A stretch of DNA of 64,000 nt from Pontiella desulfatans (lineage in GTDB: Bacteria; Verrucomicrobiota; Kiritimatiellia; Kiritimatiellales; Pontiellaceae), in the NCBI RefSeq assembly GCF_900890425.1, contig NZ_CAAHFG010000003.1, forward strand, positions 1 to 64,000, given 5' to 3'. Every line of letters starts with the position of its first letter. The first letter of the stretch is position 1. A model generated the notes under the pieces. That model was not told the DNA's origin. It saw nothing but the letters and a program-made list of their open reading frames with translations, and did no database searches. Both the position numbers and the translations under genes were made by a program. Shown in pieces: positions 24,191-33,856 of this stretch.

Positions 24191-25766
24191 TGACATCCGA
24201 GTTTTGATTGTTCATGCGGCTTGCCGGAGGAGCTCGACCCACATGTCGGGGTAGAGCCTCTTGCCTTTGAGGCAGGCGATCGCGACGGGCGGATGCCCGC
24301 CGAGGCTGCCGTGCGGGCGCATGAAGTTGTAGTAGGCGACGAAGAGCGTGGTGAGTGCCGTGGCTCCGTCGAAGCTCTTGAAGCCGGCGCGGGGTCGCGT
24401 GTGGTATTTATAGGTGCGGTTGAGCCGCTCGATGAGCTGCTTGTAGACGCGGTAGGTCTCGCTTTCGGGATCGAGGTTCTTGAGTCCGATGACGGTACGT
24501 TTATTCAGGACTGCTTCGCCTCCGGCCACCACGGCGGCGGTGTTGTAGGCGACGGTGGCGCTGTCGTAGGACGGCAGGCCGTCGGTGACGAGTTCGAAGG
24601 CTTCGGCCCGGGGCGCGTCCGGCGGGCCGCACATGCTTTGGATGAGTCCGAGCGCCGGTTCGGCCCCACGGGTTTGGGAGAGGTTTTAGCCGCAGATGGC
24701 CCGCCGCGTTTCGGTGATGACGAGCCAGGTGTAGCGGGTTTGCCCGCCGCTCTTGATGTAGGTTTCGTCCGCCGCGCAGGTTCCTTCGGGAACGGGACTG
24801 TTTTCATCGGTGAAGTCGGCGAGCTGGCAGGCTGCGGCCTTGATGTAGTTGACGACGGTCTGGTGCGAGATGCGGATCCCGAAGACGCGTTCGAGCGCCT
24901 GGGCGGTGAGCCTTGCGCTGAGTCCGAGGCTGATGGAGAAGGTGAGGCAGAGTCCGAGGGTATGCAGGCTGTGGTGGATGCGGTTGAGATCGACCGGGGC
25001 GTCTTCGGGGCGTTTGAGCGGAAGGTCTTGCGAGGCGAAGTGGTATTCGCGGAAGAGGTAGCGCAGCTTGAACTGGCTGGTGTTTCCGGCTTTGCGCATG
25101 GCGTGCTCTTCGGGCGTGAGCTGGGCGAGGTTCCGTACGTAGACGGGGCAGTGGTCGTTCGGGCACTTGAAGGCGGTGCACAGGCCATCCTCCTTCCATC
25201 GAAAGAGTGCATAGCCGCAATGCGGGCACCAGTAGCGCGCCTTGCTTTCGCGCCGGGGCTTGTCGGTTGGCGAAGTCCTTTTGCAGATCTTGCACTGAAC
25301 CTGCGACCCAAGCTTTCCGTTGTTGAGGTAGAGATAGCGCACGGGGGCATGGCAGTGCCGGCATCGGCATTTTTCAGGCGGCATGGGCGAACCCGTCCGA
25401 CGCGCTACCTTGGCGATTGTTTTTCCCGTGGCGCGCAAATGGTCGGCCTGAAGCTCCTCCCAGTCCTTTTGCGGTGCGTGCGGCAGCAATGGTTCGCATA
25501 GCGGCGGTTGAGGATCGACCCGGAACTGGCGATAGTGCGGAGGCCGCACTTCCTGCGGCTTGAGTTCGATATCCTGCCTTGAACCGTTGAGTACTTCGAG
25601 CAGCACCGGCACCACCGAAGCCAGATCGTTGTAGGTAAGCTTGCGACATACCCAGCGAAGCAGTTTCCTTAGATCATTTTTCATGGGGTCTTCCCTGTTT
25701 TTTTTGCGTGCGGCAAAAGGGCTTGGAACGACCCCATCTTATCCAATCAAAACTCGGGATAAAACA
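24191..25766 (-). mobile_element. Insertion sequence with broken DDE transposase, family unassigned
   Basis: Bounded by inverted repeats: CCGAGTTTTGATTG at the left (about 24197-24210) and its complement CAATCAAAACTCGG at the right (25744-25757); exact outer limits are uncertain by several bases and no clear target duplication is seen. One long reading frame on the minus strand fills it. Confidence 0.75.
24212..25684 (-). pseudogene. DDE transposase with zinc fingers, split by an in-frame TAA
   Basis: One 490-codon frame interrupted by a single TAA at 24686-24688. The N-terminal part has two zinc-ribbon pairs (CRCRHCHAP...CKIC and YWCPHCGYA...CPNDHC), a helix-turn-helix (RISHQTVVNYIK) and the first catalytic Asp in CAADETYIK. 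After the stop the frame continues with FELVTDGLPSYDSA (second Asp) and IERLNRTYKYHTR (Glu). The residue at the stop is probably a Tyr in the parent (ICG-Y-NLS), so one base change explains it. The product would lack two of three catalytic residues. The family is unassigned by me; the DDE spacing is rve-like. Confidence 0.8.
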
Positions 25767-25872
25767 GGGGAGAAGACGCCGAAGGCATCAACCCCCAATC
25801 AAGAGAAGTAGTTTAGAGATGAAAACGAAGAGAAAACTGACCAGAAACAAAACAGGAAAAAGGAGAATGAAA

Positions 25873-26613
25873 ATGAAAAAAATGAAGTATGTGTTAATGA
25901 CAGCCAGCGTGATGCTGGTCGGTGCAGCAAGTGCCGATCTGCTCGGCGCCTGGATTGACGGGTCTGTGGATTACGCTGGGCCGCAGGCGCCATCCGTGGC
26001 TCCTGCCGTTTCGGGCGTTACCGCCTCAAGCATGACCCAGAGCGGATTAGGAGCTTGGGATGTTCGAGACGTCGGCTTTGGTAATGCTGTTCTGCCGTCG
26101 GGCCCGACATACGACCCCGGCAGCTCTTCCTGGTGGTTTTTAATACGCGCCACCGGTATCGATAATACACACAACAATGACGAATACCTAGCCTTCGACC
26201 TCACGGCCGACGCTGGCAAGCAGCTCGACATGGACACCCTCTCTTTCGACGCCACGATTGTACGGAATGCGGCCGGCGACATCACGACCACGTTCGGCAT
26301 CTATATTTCGACCGATGGTGGAGCCAACTACACCCTGCTCGATAGTTCCGAGAGCATGTCGCACATCGTTGGCACTGATCCCCTCGCTACAGCCCTTGCG
26401 CCGGAGACCTTTAGCTACGATATCAGCAGCTACACCGGTGTCGAAGATTTCCGGGTTCATATTGATGTTGCCGACAATTCCAGCTCGGACAAGAAAGGTA
26501 CTTACGTGCAGGGCATCCAGCTCAACGGATCCGTTATTCCTGAGCCGGCTACCATCGGTCTCTTAGGGATGTCCGCCGCCGGCTTGATACTTATCCGCAG
26601 GATAATGATGTAG
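25873..26613 (+). CDS. PEP-CTERM surface protein
   Basis: 246 residues. The ATG at 25873 is chosen since AAAAAGGAG lies 8 bases upstream; ATGs at 25867 and 25882 are alternatives. A signal peptide (YVLMTASVMLVGAASA) is followed by a beta-sandwich rich in Asp/Ser/Thr, and the C-terminus carries the sorting signal: IPEPATIGLLGMSAAGLILI followed by RRIMM, i.e. PEP motif, hydrophobic helix and basic tail. Such proteins are processed by an exosortase (not in this window) and are often exported with exopolysaccharide. The ligand is unknown. It starts about 105 bp beyond the IS end and is followed by a terminator. Confidence 0.88.
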   Translation: MKKMKYVLMTASVMLVGAASADLLGAWIDGSVDYAGPQAPSVAPAVSGVTASSMTQSGLGAWDVRDVGFGNAVLPSGPTYDPGSSSWWFLIRATGIDNTHNNDEYLAFDLTADAGKQLDMDTLSFDATIVRNAAGDITTTFGIYISTDGGANYTLLDSSESMSHIVGTDPLATALAPETFSYDISSYTGVEDFRVHIDVADNSSSDKKGTYVQGIQLNGSVIPEPATIGLLGMSAAGLILIRRIMM

Positions 26614-26637
26614 GCAGTCGGAGTTTGAACGACTTAG

Positions 26638-26666
26638 GGCTCCGGGGCGATGCTCCGGAGCCTTTT
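26638..26666 (+). terminator. Rho-independent terminator
   Basis: GGCTCCGG, a 9-base loop and CCGGAGCC followed by TTTT, 24 bp after the PEP-CTERM gene. Confidence 0.88.
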
Positions 26667-26930
26667 GCATCGCAATCCACGCCGCAGTAGATTTATGAAC
26701 CACGAAATATGTAGCTCGGCAAAGCCGCAACCAAAAGAAAGTTGACAGGCCGATGGATAACAAAACGATTTTTTAACATCCATGCATGAAAATGCCGGAT
26801 AGTAGTGCAAGAGGACGCTTGTGTTGTGTTGATCATTCTTGTCCTTTGGCGTTTATTGGCGGTTCTGTCAGTTCTATTTCCAGGGGTAACAGAGCAATAG
26901 GGATTTTGAGAACGATTTGAATGGGATATT
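26667..26930. other. Leader of the GH3 gene
   Basis: 264 bp with no ORF. AAAGTTGACA at 26738-26747 repeats the start of the LacI-module box A and offers a -35 hexamer, but the ACACCG part is missing. A homopolymer ATTTTTTAA follows near 26769. Nothing else is recognised. Confidence 0.35.
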
Positions 26931-29714
26931 ATGACAACTAAACTGACTACACACATTGCAACAATTTTCCTGTCGGCATCTGCCTCTATGGCCGCTGAAC
27001 TGTATCATGCGGACTGGATTGATTTTAATAAGAACGGCCGCAAGGATGTCTATGAGGATTCAAAAGCGGACATCGATGCCCGCATTGACGACCTGCTCTC
27101 GCAGATGACGATGGATGAAAAGACGGGGCAGATGGTGACCTTGTACGGTTGGGGCCGTGTATTGAAAGATGAATACCCCTCCGAGGCATGGAAGCAGGCA
27201 TCCTGGAAGGACGGCGTTGCGAACATTGATGAGCAGGGTAATTTTCCGCACGGCGGCAAACATACCGATCCCGCGGGTCATGTTGAATTTATCCGGAGGC
27301 ATCAGCGCTGGTTTGTTGAGGAAACGCGGCTGGGTATTCCCGTGGATTTTTCGAATGAGGGCATCCGGGGACTGTGCCATAACTACTGCACCAGTTTTCC
27401 AAATCAGCTTGGACGCGGTGCGACTTTTAACCGCCAGCTAGAGTACGAGATTGGTAAAGTGACGGCGCTGGAGGCGAAGGCGCTGGGCTACAGCAATGTG
27501 TACTCACCCATTCTGGATGTGCTGCAGGACCCGCGCTGGGGGCGATGTCGTGAGGTCTATGGAGAAAGTCCGTATCTGGTGGGTGAGCTTGGTTTGCAGC
27601 ATGTGAAAGGGCTGCAGGACCAAAAAATAGTGTCTACACCGAAACATTTCGCCGTTTATTCGGCACCTTATGGTGGTAAGGATAACGTACGCGGCGATTG
27701 CCTGATTCCGTTCCGCTCCATGCATGAGATTCATTTGGAACCCTTCCGCAAAGCCTTTATGGAGGGGAACGCTCTCGGGGTGATGAGCACGTATGCCAGT
27801 TATGATGGTGAAGCAGTCGCGGGTAGTGACTATTTTCTTACCGATTTGCTACGCGATACCTATGGATTTAAGGGCTATGTCGTGAGTGACAGTGGTGCCA
27901 TTTGGTTTCAGCACGTCCACCATGCGACTACAGAGAATGCCAAACAATCGATTGTCCGTTCTGTGAATGCAGGCAACAATGTGCGAACCAATTTTCAACA
28001 GCCTGAAAAGTTTTTAAATCCATTGAGAGAGGCGATTGAAGAGGGGTTGATCAGCGTGGAAACGATTGATGAGATGGTTCGTGATGTGCTCTATGTGAAG
28101 TTCTGGATGGGACTTTTTGACAATCCCTATATCGGGCTCGATGATGCGCCTGAGCGGATTCGCACAGATAAGGCTCGCCTCCTTGCCTTACAGGCTGCAC
28201 GCGAGTCTGTGGTGCTTATGCGTAACACGGATTCCCTTTTGCCGCTGGAGTCCAGTAAATATAAACGAATTCTGGTCTGTGGCCCCTCCGCGGATGATGC
28301 CAGTTTGATGCAGGAGCATTATGGACCTCACCGTTCAGAAATCGTGACGCCTCTTCAGGGCATTCGGGACGCCTTTGCCGGCAGTTCTCAGGTCGATTAC
28401 ATTCGCGGTTGCGATTTTTTCGGAGAGCAGTTCCCCGATTCGGATATCTTGAGAAATTATAAGCCCTCCGCAAAAGAGCTTGCTGAGATCGATAAAGCCG
28501 TCGCGAAAGCGCGCAAGAGTGATCTGATTATTGTCTGTATGGGGGATTCCCGGAAAACCGTCGGGGAGAGTGTCAGCCGCTCGGCTCTGACTCTCCCGCG
28601 CCTTCAGGAGGTCTTCCTTCAGAAGCTGGTGGAAACGGGCAGGCCAGTCGTACTGGTTTTGTTGAATGGGCGACCTGTTGTCTTGAATAATGCGCAGGAT
28701 GGGATCCCCGCGATTTTAAGTACCTTCTTTGCTGGCGAGGCGGCGGGCACTGCTTTAGCAGATTGTTTATCGGGGAAATACAACCCTGGCGGTCGCCTCC
28801 CTTATACTACGCCAAGAACCGTCGGGCAGCTTCCGCTGGCGATTCCCTACCGTCAGTTCTCCTGGATTGGTGGTGGAAATGCCTATGTCGATAACCCGCT
28901 GTTTCATTTTGGATATGGTCTGAGCTACACGACCTTTGAATACGATGATCTGGAGATTTTTGTCGAAGGACAGGGCGATGCTGCCAAAATTTCTGTTTCA
29001 TTCAGCGTCAAAAACAGCGGAGATCGTGCGGGCGACGTCGTTCCCCAGCTTTATGTCAGGGATGTGGTCGCGTCGGTTTCGCCCTTTAAAAAACAGTTGA
29101 GAGGGTTCGAGCGTGTTCATCTGAAAGCTGGTGAAGCGAAACAGGTCACCCTGGTGCTGGATGCGGGCCGCGATTTGAAAATGATGAATCTGGATAACCA
29201 GTGGGTGGTTGAACCCGGCCTCTTCGAGTTCATTATTGCAGACTCCTATAACGAGGACGACATCCGGCTGGGCGAGGTGATTGTCCTGAATGATAACGGC
29301 AACTGGGACTCCTCATCCGTTCAATCGCTGGACATTGTCGAGCTGGTCGGCCAACCCCGTTTCCAACCGGGGCATCCGCCGGAAAATGTGTTGGACAGCG
29401 ATCATAAATCTCGCTGGGCCACGAACGAAAAAGATCCCGCATTGACGTTCCTGTGCCGCGAAGAATTCAATCAGATCGGCTTCATCTGGTATAACGGTGC
29501 AGGAAGAACCTATCCATTCGAGGTGCTGGTCAGCGATGATCAGAAAACCTGGACGGAAATCTATCGCGGAATCGGTGGAAAAACCCGGTTTGCCGACCTG
29601 CATGATCTGCCGCTAATCACAAACAAATATATTCGTGTTCAGTTCCATGGGAACAGCGAAAATGAATTCACCAGTATGCATAAAGTGATATTTACAAATA
29701 AAATGCAGCTTTGA
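26931..29714 (+). CDS. Secreted GH3 beta-glycosidase with C-terminal discoidin (CBM32-like) domain
   Basis: 927 residues; signal peptide TTHIATIFLSASASMAAE. An EF-hand-like patch (DFNKNGRKDVYED) precedes the GH3 barrel (IDDLLSQMTMDEKTGQMV). The nucleophile Asp is in YVVSDSGAIWFQ near residue 320. The alpha/beta-sandwich domain (VLMRNTDSLLPLE, PAILSTFFAGEAAGTALAD) and a fibronectin-III-like domain (GDRAGDVVPQLYVRD) follow. Residues ~800-927 are a discoidin/F5-8C-type domain (PENVLDSDHKSRWATNEKDP) likely to bind carbohydrate. It cleaves terminal beta-linked glucose, xylose or related sugars; the exact substrate is not deducible. Confidence 0.93.
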   Translation: MTTKLTTHIATIFLSASASMAAELYHADWIDFNKNGRKDVYEDSKADIDARIDDLLSQMTMDEKTGQMVTLYGWGRVLKDEYPSEAWKQASWKDGVANIDEQGNFPHGGKHTDPAGHVEFIRRHQRWFVEETRLGIPVDFSNEGIRGLCHNYCTSFPNQLGRGATFNRQLEYEIGKVTALEAKALGYSNVYSPILDVLQDPRWGRCREVYGESPYLVGELGLQHVKGLQDQKIVSTPKHFAVYSAPYGGKDNVRGDCLIPFRSMHEIHLEPFRKAFMEGNALGVMSTYASYDGEAVAGSDYFLTDLLRDTYGFKGYVVSDSGAIWFQHVHHATTENAKQSIVRSVNAGNNVRTNFQQPEKFLNPLREAIEEGLISVETIDEMVRDVLYVKFWMGLFDNPYIGLDDAPERIRTDKARLLALQAARESVVLMRNTDSLLPLESSKYKRILVCGPSADDASLMQEHYGPHRSEIVTPLQGIRDAFAGSSQVDYIRGCDFFGEQFPDSDILRNYKPSAKELAEIDKAVAKARKSDLIIVCMGDSRKTVGESVSRSALTLPRLQEVFLQKLVETGRPVVLVLLNGRPVVLNNAQDGIPAILSTFFAGEAAGTALADCLSGKYNPGGRLPYTTPRTVGQLPLAIPYRQFSWIGGGNAYVDNPLFHFGYGLSYTTFEYDDLEIFVEGQGDAAKISVSFSVKNSGDRAGDVVPQLYVRDVVASVSPFKKQLRGFERVHLKAGEAKQVTLVLDAGRDLKMMNLDNQWVVEPGLFEFIIADSYNEDDIRLGEVIVLNDNGNWDSSSVQSLDIVELVGQPRFQPGHPPENVLDSDHKSRWATNEKDPALTFLCREEFNQIGFIWYNGAGRTYPFEVLVSDDQKTWTEIYRGIGGKTRFADLHDLPLITNKYIRVQFHGNSENEFTSMHKVIFTNKMQL

Positions 29715-29738
29715 GCCAGCGACGCCGGCTGAGGAAAC

Positions 29739-29785
29739 GGCATGTTGTTCCGGCTTTAGGCGGTTGTGCAACAACATGCCTTTTT
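29739..29785 (+). terminator. Rho-independent terminator
   Basis: GGCATGTTGTT and AACAACATGCC form an 11-bp stem with a 20-base loop, followed by TTTTT, between the GH3 and esterase genes. Confidence 0.9.
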
Positions 29786-29826
29786 AAAGATTATTTAGTC
29801 AGGGCTTGATGGAGATGAGAAGAGAT

Positions 29827-31866
29827 ATGATGAAGATACAGGAAAGAACAGGATTTGACCTGGCAGCGCTGAAAAGCCTGCTTATCTACTCAGGCATGCT
29901 GTGGACGTCGAGTGTGCAGGCCGCGCTCATCGCCACGGATTCGTTTGCAACGCAGGCCGGGGGAGCCCCGTCTTACTACGACACGGCCATTAATGGCGGG
30001 TCTATCGATAACGGAAGCGCACAGAACCCCTCCGTCGGGGTTAGCGGCTTTACAGGTGCATGGGATGCGATTGGCTACAAGACGGGCGCCGTTCAGGCGC
30101 AAAACGGCGTCAGCCTGACGCACGCCATGTCTGCCGGCAGCGCAATGAATGGATCAATCCGGGGATACTCGGTTCAGGGAGGGAGGGCCGATCTCAGCCG
30201 CCGCGTCAGTCGCGCATTGACTTCTGCCCCGACGTCCGACGGCACATATTACATGAGCATACTGTTACGGAAAACGGCGTCGTCAACAACGGGGACGTTA
30301 TGGGCCGGGCTGGGGCCGTCGGAAAGGTACGATGTGTTCATCACCGGTTCCACCTCCACCTTTATCGGCCTCAATGCGGGCGCTATTTCATTTTATTCCA
30401 ACGGCACCATCACAGAGCTCCTTGCTTCGGGCAATGTGAATGCGGAGGAAACCTATCTGGCGCTGCTGCAGTTCGACTACAGCTCGGCGGGTGCCGATTC
30501 GGTAACCGTGACCCTCTATGACAGCGCATCGGTTCAACAGGCCACCCGAACCTTCAACAACCTGACCCTGAACATGTCCTATCTTCATCTCGCGATCTGC
30601 CCCTACTACAGTCCGGAGGAGGCGATTGATGAGTTCCGCTTCGGTACCGCGCTCAGCGATGTGGTGGCGACCGGCACCGACGTGGTGGCCCATGATGACC
30701 TGTATGAACTTCCGGCTGGTGAAATTACCATTACGAATGCACCGTCTGTCCTGAGCAACGATCTCCTGGCAGACTCTGCCGTTCTGGTCACCAATGTGAC
30801 CGACGGCACGCTTTCATTTAACGCTGACGGCACCTTTGATTACACGGCTCCCGGAGTGGCAACTAATTCGTTCTGGTACAGCGCGGTCAATGCGACGAGT
30901 ACCAGCACGCCGGCAAAGGTCACTCTGATTACCACACCTCCGCTGCCCCAAATCCCGACCGATCCGAAAAAACTTCATGTCTATCTTCTGATCGGTCAGT
31001 CGAATATGGCCGGGCGTGCTCCCTACACCAGTGAAGAGGAGGGGATAATCGACGGAACGTTCCTGTTAAACGGATCGGACATCTGGGAACCCGCCGAAAT
31101 TCCGCTCAATCAGTATTCAACCATCCGGAAAGAACTTAGCCTGCAGAAACTGAATCCCGGATACACGTTTGCCCAGACGATGGCTGCCAGCAACAGCGCC
31201 GTCTCGATCGGGCTGGTCGTTAATGCCAGAGGAGGAACATCGATCGATCTATGGGCTAAAGGCGGCACCTATTATAACGAAGCCATTCGGCGCGCGCAGA
31301 TCGCGCAGACCAATGCAACACTCAAAGGAATTCTCTGGCATCAGGGTGAGGCCGATCGGGATATCCCCACGGGATATATCAACAAGCTGACCAACCTGGT
31401 TTTCAACCTGAGAAACGATCTGGGCAAACCGAATCTTCCTTTTGTTGCAGGAGAAATACATGAAAGTGTAAGCCTCCAAATCAATAGTCAGATCAATCAG
31501 CTGCCCGGGCTGGTTCCTTTCTCGGGCGTTGCCGGCTCTGCGGGACTTTCCCTCATTGATGATTTTCACTTTGATAATGCAAGCCAGAAGCTGCTGGGCC
31601 GGCGATATGCCGCTGAGATGCAACGGATTCAGACCCAACTGAACAGTCCGCCCGCATTCTCGGGGTCCATAGAGCATGGCTCCGACTCTATTACCTGGGG
31701 CCTGACCAACCTTATACCTGGTGCTATGGTAGATATACTGCAGTCACCTCGCCTCTCCCCTGTAAACTGGAGCACTGCCGCCACATTCATTGCAACGGCC
31801 CCGAGCACGAACTGGGTCGGTTCTGCCGTGGAACCGCAGAGCTTCTATACGGCGGAATGGAGATAG
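29827..31866 (+). CDS. Secreted SGNH/SASA-type carbohydrate acetylesterase, multimodular
   Basis: 679 residues from the ATG at 29827 (GAGAAGAG upstream; in-frame starts at 29806-29815 are possible). After a signal peptide (LIYSGMLWTSSVQA) comes a LamG-like sandwich (~30-285), then a cadherin-like Ig unit (VLSNDLLADSAVLVTNVTDG), and the catalytic SASA domain from about residue 375. VYLLIGQSNMAGRA carries the nucleophilic Ser, ILWHQGEADRD the HQGE block, and DDFHFDNASQ the Asp-His pair. The family (sialate O-acetylesterase/CE6-like) removes acetyl groups from glycans, which would expose the polymer to the glycosidases nearby. The C-terminal ~60 residues form the recurring 'VDILQSPRLSPVNWSTA' sandwich. 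Confidence 0.88.
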   Translation: MMKIQERTGFDLAALKSLLIYSGMLWTSSVQAALIATDSFATQAGGAPSYYDTAINGGSIDNGSAQNPSVGVSGFTGAWDAIGYKTGAVQAQNGVSLTHAMSAGSAMNGSIRGYSVQGGRADLSRRVSRALTSAPTSDGTYYMSILLRKTASSTTGTLWAGLGPSERYDVFITGSTSTFIGLNAGAISFYSNGTITELLASGNVNAEETYLALLQFDYSSAGADSVTVTLYDSASVQQATRTFNNLTLNMSYLHLAICPYYSPEEAIDEFRFGTALSDVVATGTDVVAHDDLYELPAGEITITNAPSVLSNDLLADSAVLVTNVTDGTLSFNADGTFDYTAPGVATNSFWYSAVNATSTSTPAKVTLITTPPLPQIPTDPKKLHVYLLIGQSNMAGRAPYTSEEEGIIDGTFLLNGSDIWEPAEIPLNQYSTIRKELSLQKLNPGYTFAQTMAASNSAVSIGLVVNARGGTSIDLWAKGGTYYNEAIRRAQIAQTNATLKGILWHQGEADRDIPTGYINKLTNLVFNLRNDLGKPNLPFVAGEIHESVSLQINSQINQLPGLVPFSGVAGSAGLSLIDDFHFDNASQKLLGRRYAAEMQRIQTQLNSPPAFSGSIEHGSDSITWGLTNLIPGAMVDILQSPRLSPVNWSTAATFIATAPSTNWVGSAVEPQSFYTAEWR

Positions 31867-31966
31867 TTAAGGAGTGCCGGTCGGAATGATTCCAATATTT
31901 GCTGGAGCGCGCCGCAGCAGTGCTCCCACCAGGGGCGTTGTTTTTCGAATTGAAACAGGTGATTGA

Positions 31967-33838
31967 ATGAAAAGAATATTGATTATTTGCGGTTTGATGG
32001 CTGTATCCGGGCTTTGTTGGGCCAAGCCAATGAATGTGGTGTTTATTCTGGCGGATGACCTCGGCTGGGCCGATACGACGTTGTACGGGCATACCAGTTT
32101 GTATGAGACGCCGAACCTGGAGCGGCTGGCAAAGCGGGGGATGACCTTTACCCGCGCCTATTCGGCCAGCCCGCTCTGTTCGCCGACGCGCGCCGGTATC
32201 CTGACCGGGCAGACGCCTGCCCGAATCGGCTTTACCGCTCCGGCGGGACATGTGCCGGCGGTTGAACTGCATGCTTCGGTAAAAAAATCAGATGCGCCGG
32301 GAAATAAAGCCGTGGAGCCGTCTTCGGTGACCCGGCTGGACACGGCGCTTCCAACCCTTGGAAAGCTGATTCAGGCTGACGGATACAAAACGGGACATTT
32401 TGGGAAATGGCATGTGGGATTGGAGCCCTACAGCCCGCTGGAGCATGGCTTTGATGTGGATGTTCCGCATTGGCACGGTCCCGGTCCGGCCGGCAGTTTT
32501 GTTGCTCCGTGGGCCTATCCGGATTTCAAAGCGAATTATCCCAAAGAGCACATCGAAGACCGCATGGCGGAGGAGGCGGTGGCCTGGATGAACGCCTTGC
32601 CGAAAAACAAACCGTTCTTCATGAACTACTGGCAGTTTTCGGTGCATGCTCCGTTTGATGCAAAACAGGAGCTGATCGAAGAATACCGCAAGAAGATCGA
32701 TCCCGACGATCCGCAGCGTTCGCCGACCTATGCGGCGATGGTGCATTCCTGCGACGATGCCGTCGGTTCACTGCTCGACGCGGTGGACCAGGCGGGCATG
32801 GCCGACGAGACGATCATTATTTTCATCTCAGACAACGGCGGCAACATGTACGACGGGATCGACGGGACGACTCCGACGAGCAATGCGCCGCTGCGCGGTG
32901 GTAAGGGCAGTCCGTTCGAGGGCGGCATCCGCGTTCCCTGTGTGGTGGTTTGGCCCGGTGTGACGCCCCCCGGAAGCCGCAGCGATGAGATCATCCAGAC
33001 CACGGATTTTTATCCGACGCTGTTGAACGGGCTGGGTATTTCCATGCCGGAAAACCATGCCGTTGATGGAATTGACATTACCCCGGCACTGCGGGGCGGA
33101 GCATTGAAACGCGATGCTATCTACACCTATTTCCCGCACTCGCCACAGGCGGTGCCGGACTGGCTGCCGCCCTCTATGGCCATCCATTCCGGCGACTGGA
33201 AACTGCTGCGTCTGTTCCATCATGGAGAAAACGGGACGCATGATTATCTGCTGTATAATTTGAAGGACGACATCGGAGAGAAAAACAATCTGGCGGCGGC
33301 TTTCCCTGAAAAGGTGCAGCAGCTGGATGGGATGATTGAGGACTACATACAGCGTGCCGATGTTGTTGTTCCTGTGGCGAATCCGGCCTTCAATCCAAAC
33401 TATTATATTCCCGAAAATATCGGCGTGCCGATACAGCACCAGAAAGTGATTGGGGTGATTGATGGCTGGAAGGCATCGGGAACGTGCATGATCCATCAGG
33501 AAAACGGAGCCCTGGTTGTTGAGAGTACGGGAGAAGATCCATACTTCGAGCTGGAGAAAATGGATAAGGTCACCGGCGGCTCATGGGTGGTTCGGCTGCG
33601 GATGAAGTCAAACGCTGCAGGAACGGCCTGTCTGTATTACAATACACCGGCCCCGGGGCGGACGGTGAATTTCCCGGTACAGCACGATGGGAAGTGGCAC
33701 GAATATGAGGTGAAGATTCCTGCCGCAACCCTGAGTGGCCTGCGGATTGATCCGTCGCGCGGTCCGGGAACGATGGAGATTGACTGGATCCGGCTGGAGC
33801 AGGCCGGGCAGGTGGTACAGAAATGGAATTTTGAATAA
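31967..33838 (+). CDS. Secreted S1-family sulfatase with C-terminal carbohydrate-binding-like domain
   Basis: 623 residues with signal peptide ([16 protein letters not shown]). The core begins [24 protein letters not shown] (Cys 71) is the formylglycine site; FGKWHVGL and FISDNGGNM supply later active-site residues. The sulfatase ends near residue 470; the last ~130 residues ([20 protein letters not shown] onward) form a beta-sandwich similar to carbohydrate-binding modules that often trail such enzymes. The GH99-like gene starts 18 bp downstream, so the two are likely one transcript. The glycan target is not known. Confidence 0.93.
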   Translation: MKRILIICGLMAVSGLCWAKPMNVVFILADDLGWADTTLYGHTSLYETPNLERLAKRGMTFTRAYSASPLCSPTRAGILTGQTPARIGFTAPAGHVPAVELHASVKKSDAPGNKAVEPSSVTRLDTALPTLGKLIQADGYKTGHFGKWHVGLEPYSPLEHGFDVDVPHWHGPGPAGSFVAPWAYPDFKANYPKEHIEDRMAEEAVAWMNALPKNKPFFMNYWQFSVHAPFDAKQELIEEYRKKIDPDDPQRSPTYAAMVHSCDDAVGSLLDAVDQAGMADETIIIFISDNGGNMYDGIDGTTPTSNAPLRGGKGSPFEGGIRVPCVVVWPGVTPPGSRSDEIIQTTDFYPTLLNGLGISMPENHAVDGIDITPALRGGALKRDAIYTYFPHSPQAVPDWLPPSMAIHSGDWKLLRLFHHGENGTHDYLLYNLKDDIGEKNNLAAAFPEKVQQLDGMIEDYIQRADVVVPVANPAFNPNYYIPENIGVPIQHQKVIGVIDGWKASGTCMIHQENGALVVESTGEDPYFELEKMDKVTGGSWVVRLRMKSNAAGTACLYYNTPAPGRTVNFPVQHDGKWHEYEVKIPAATLSGLRIDPSRGPGTMEIDWIRLEQAGQVVQKWNFE

Positions 33839-33856
33839 CGGAAGGACCTGAAATAA

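Noticed and set aside
24221-25501. A 426-codon open frame on the plus strand
   Set aside because: Antisense to the transposase, with biased Gly/Val/Glu composition typical of a shadow frame.
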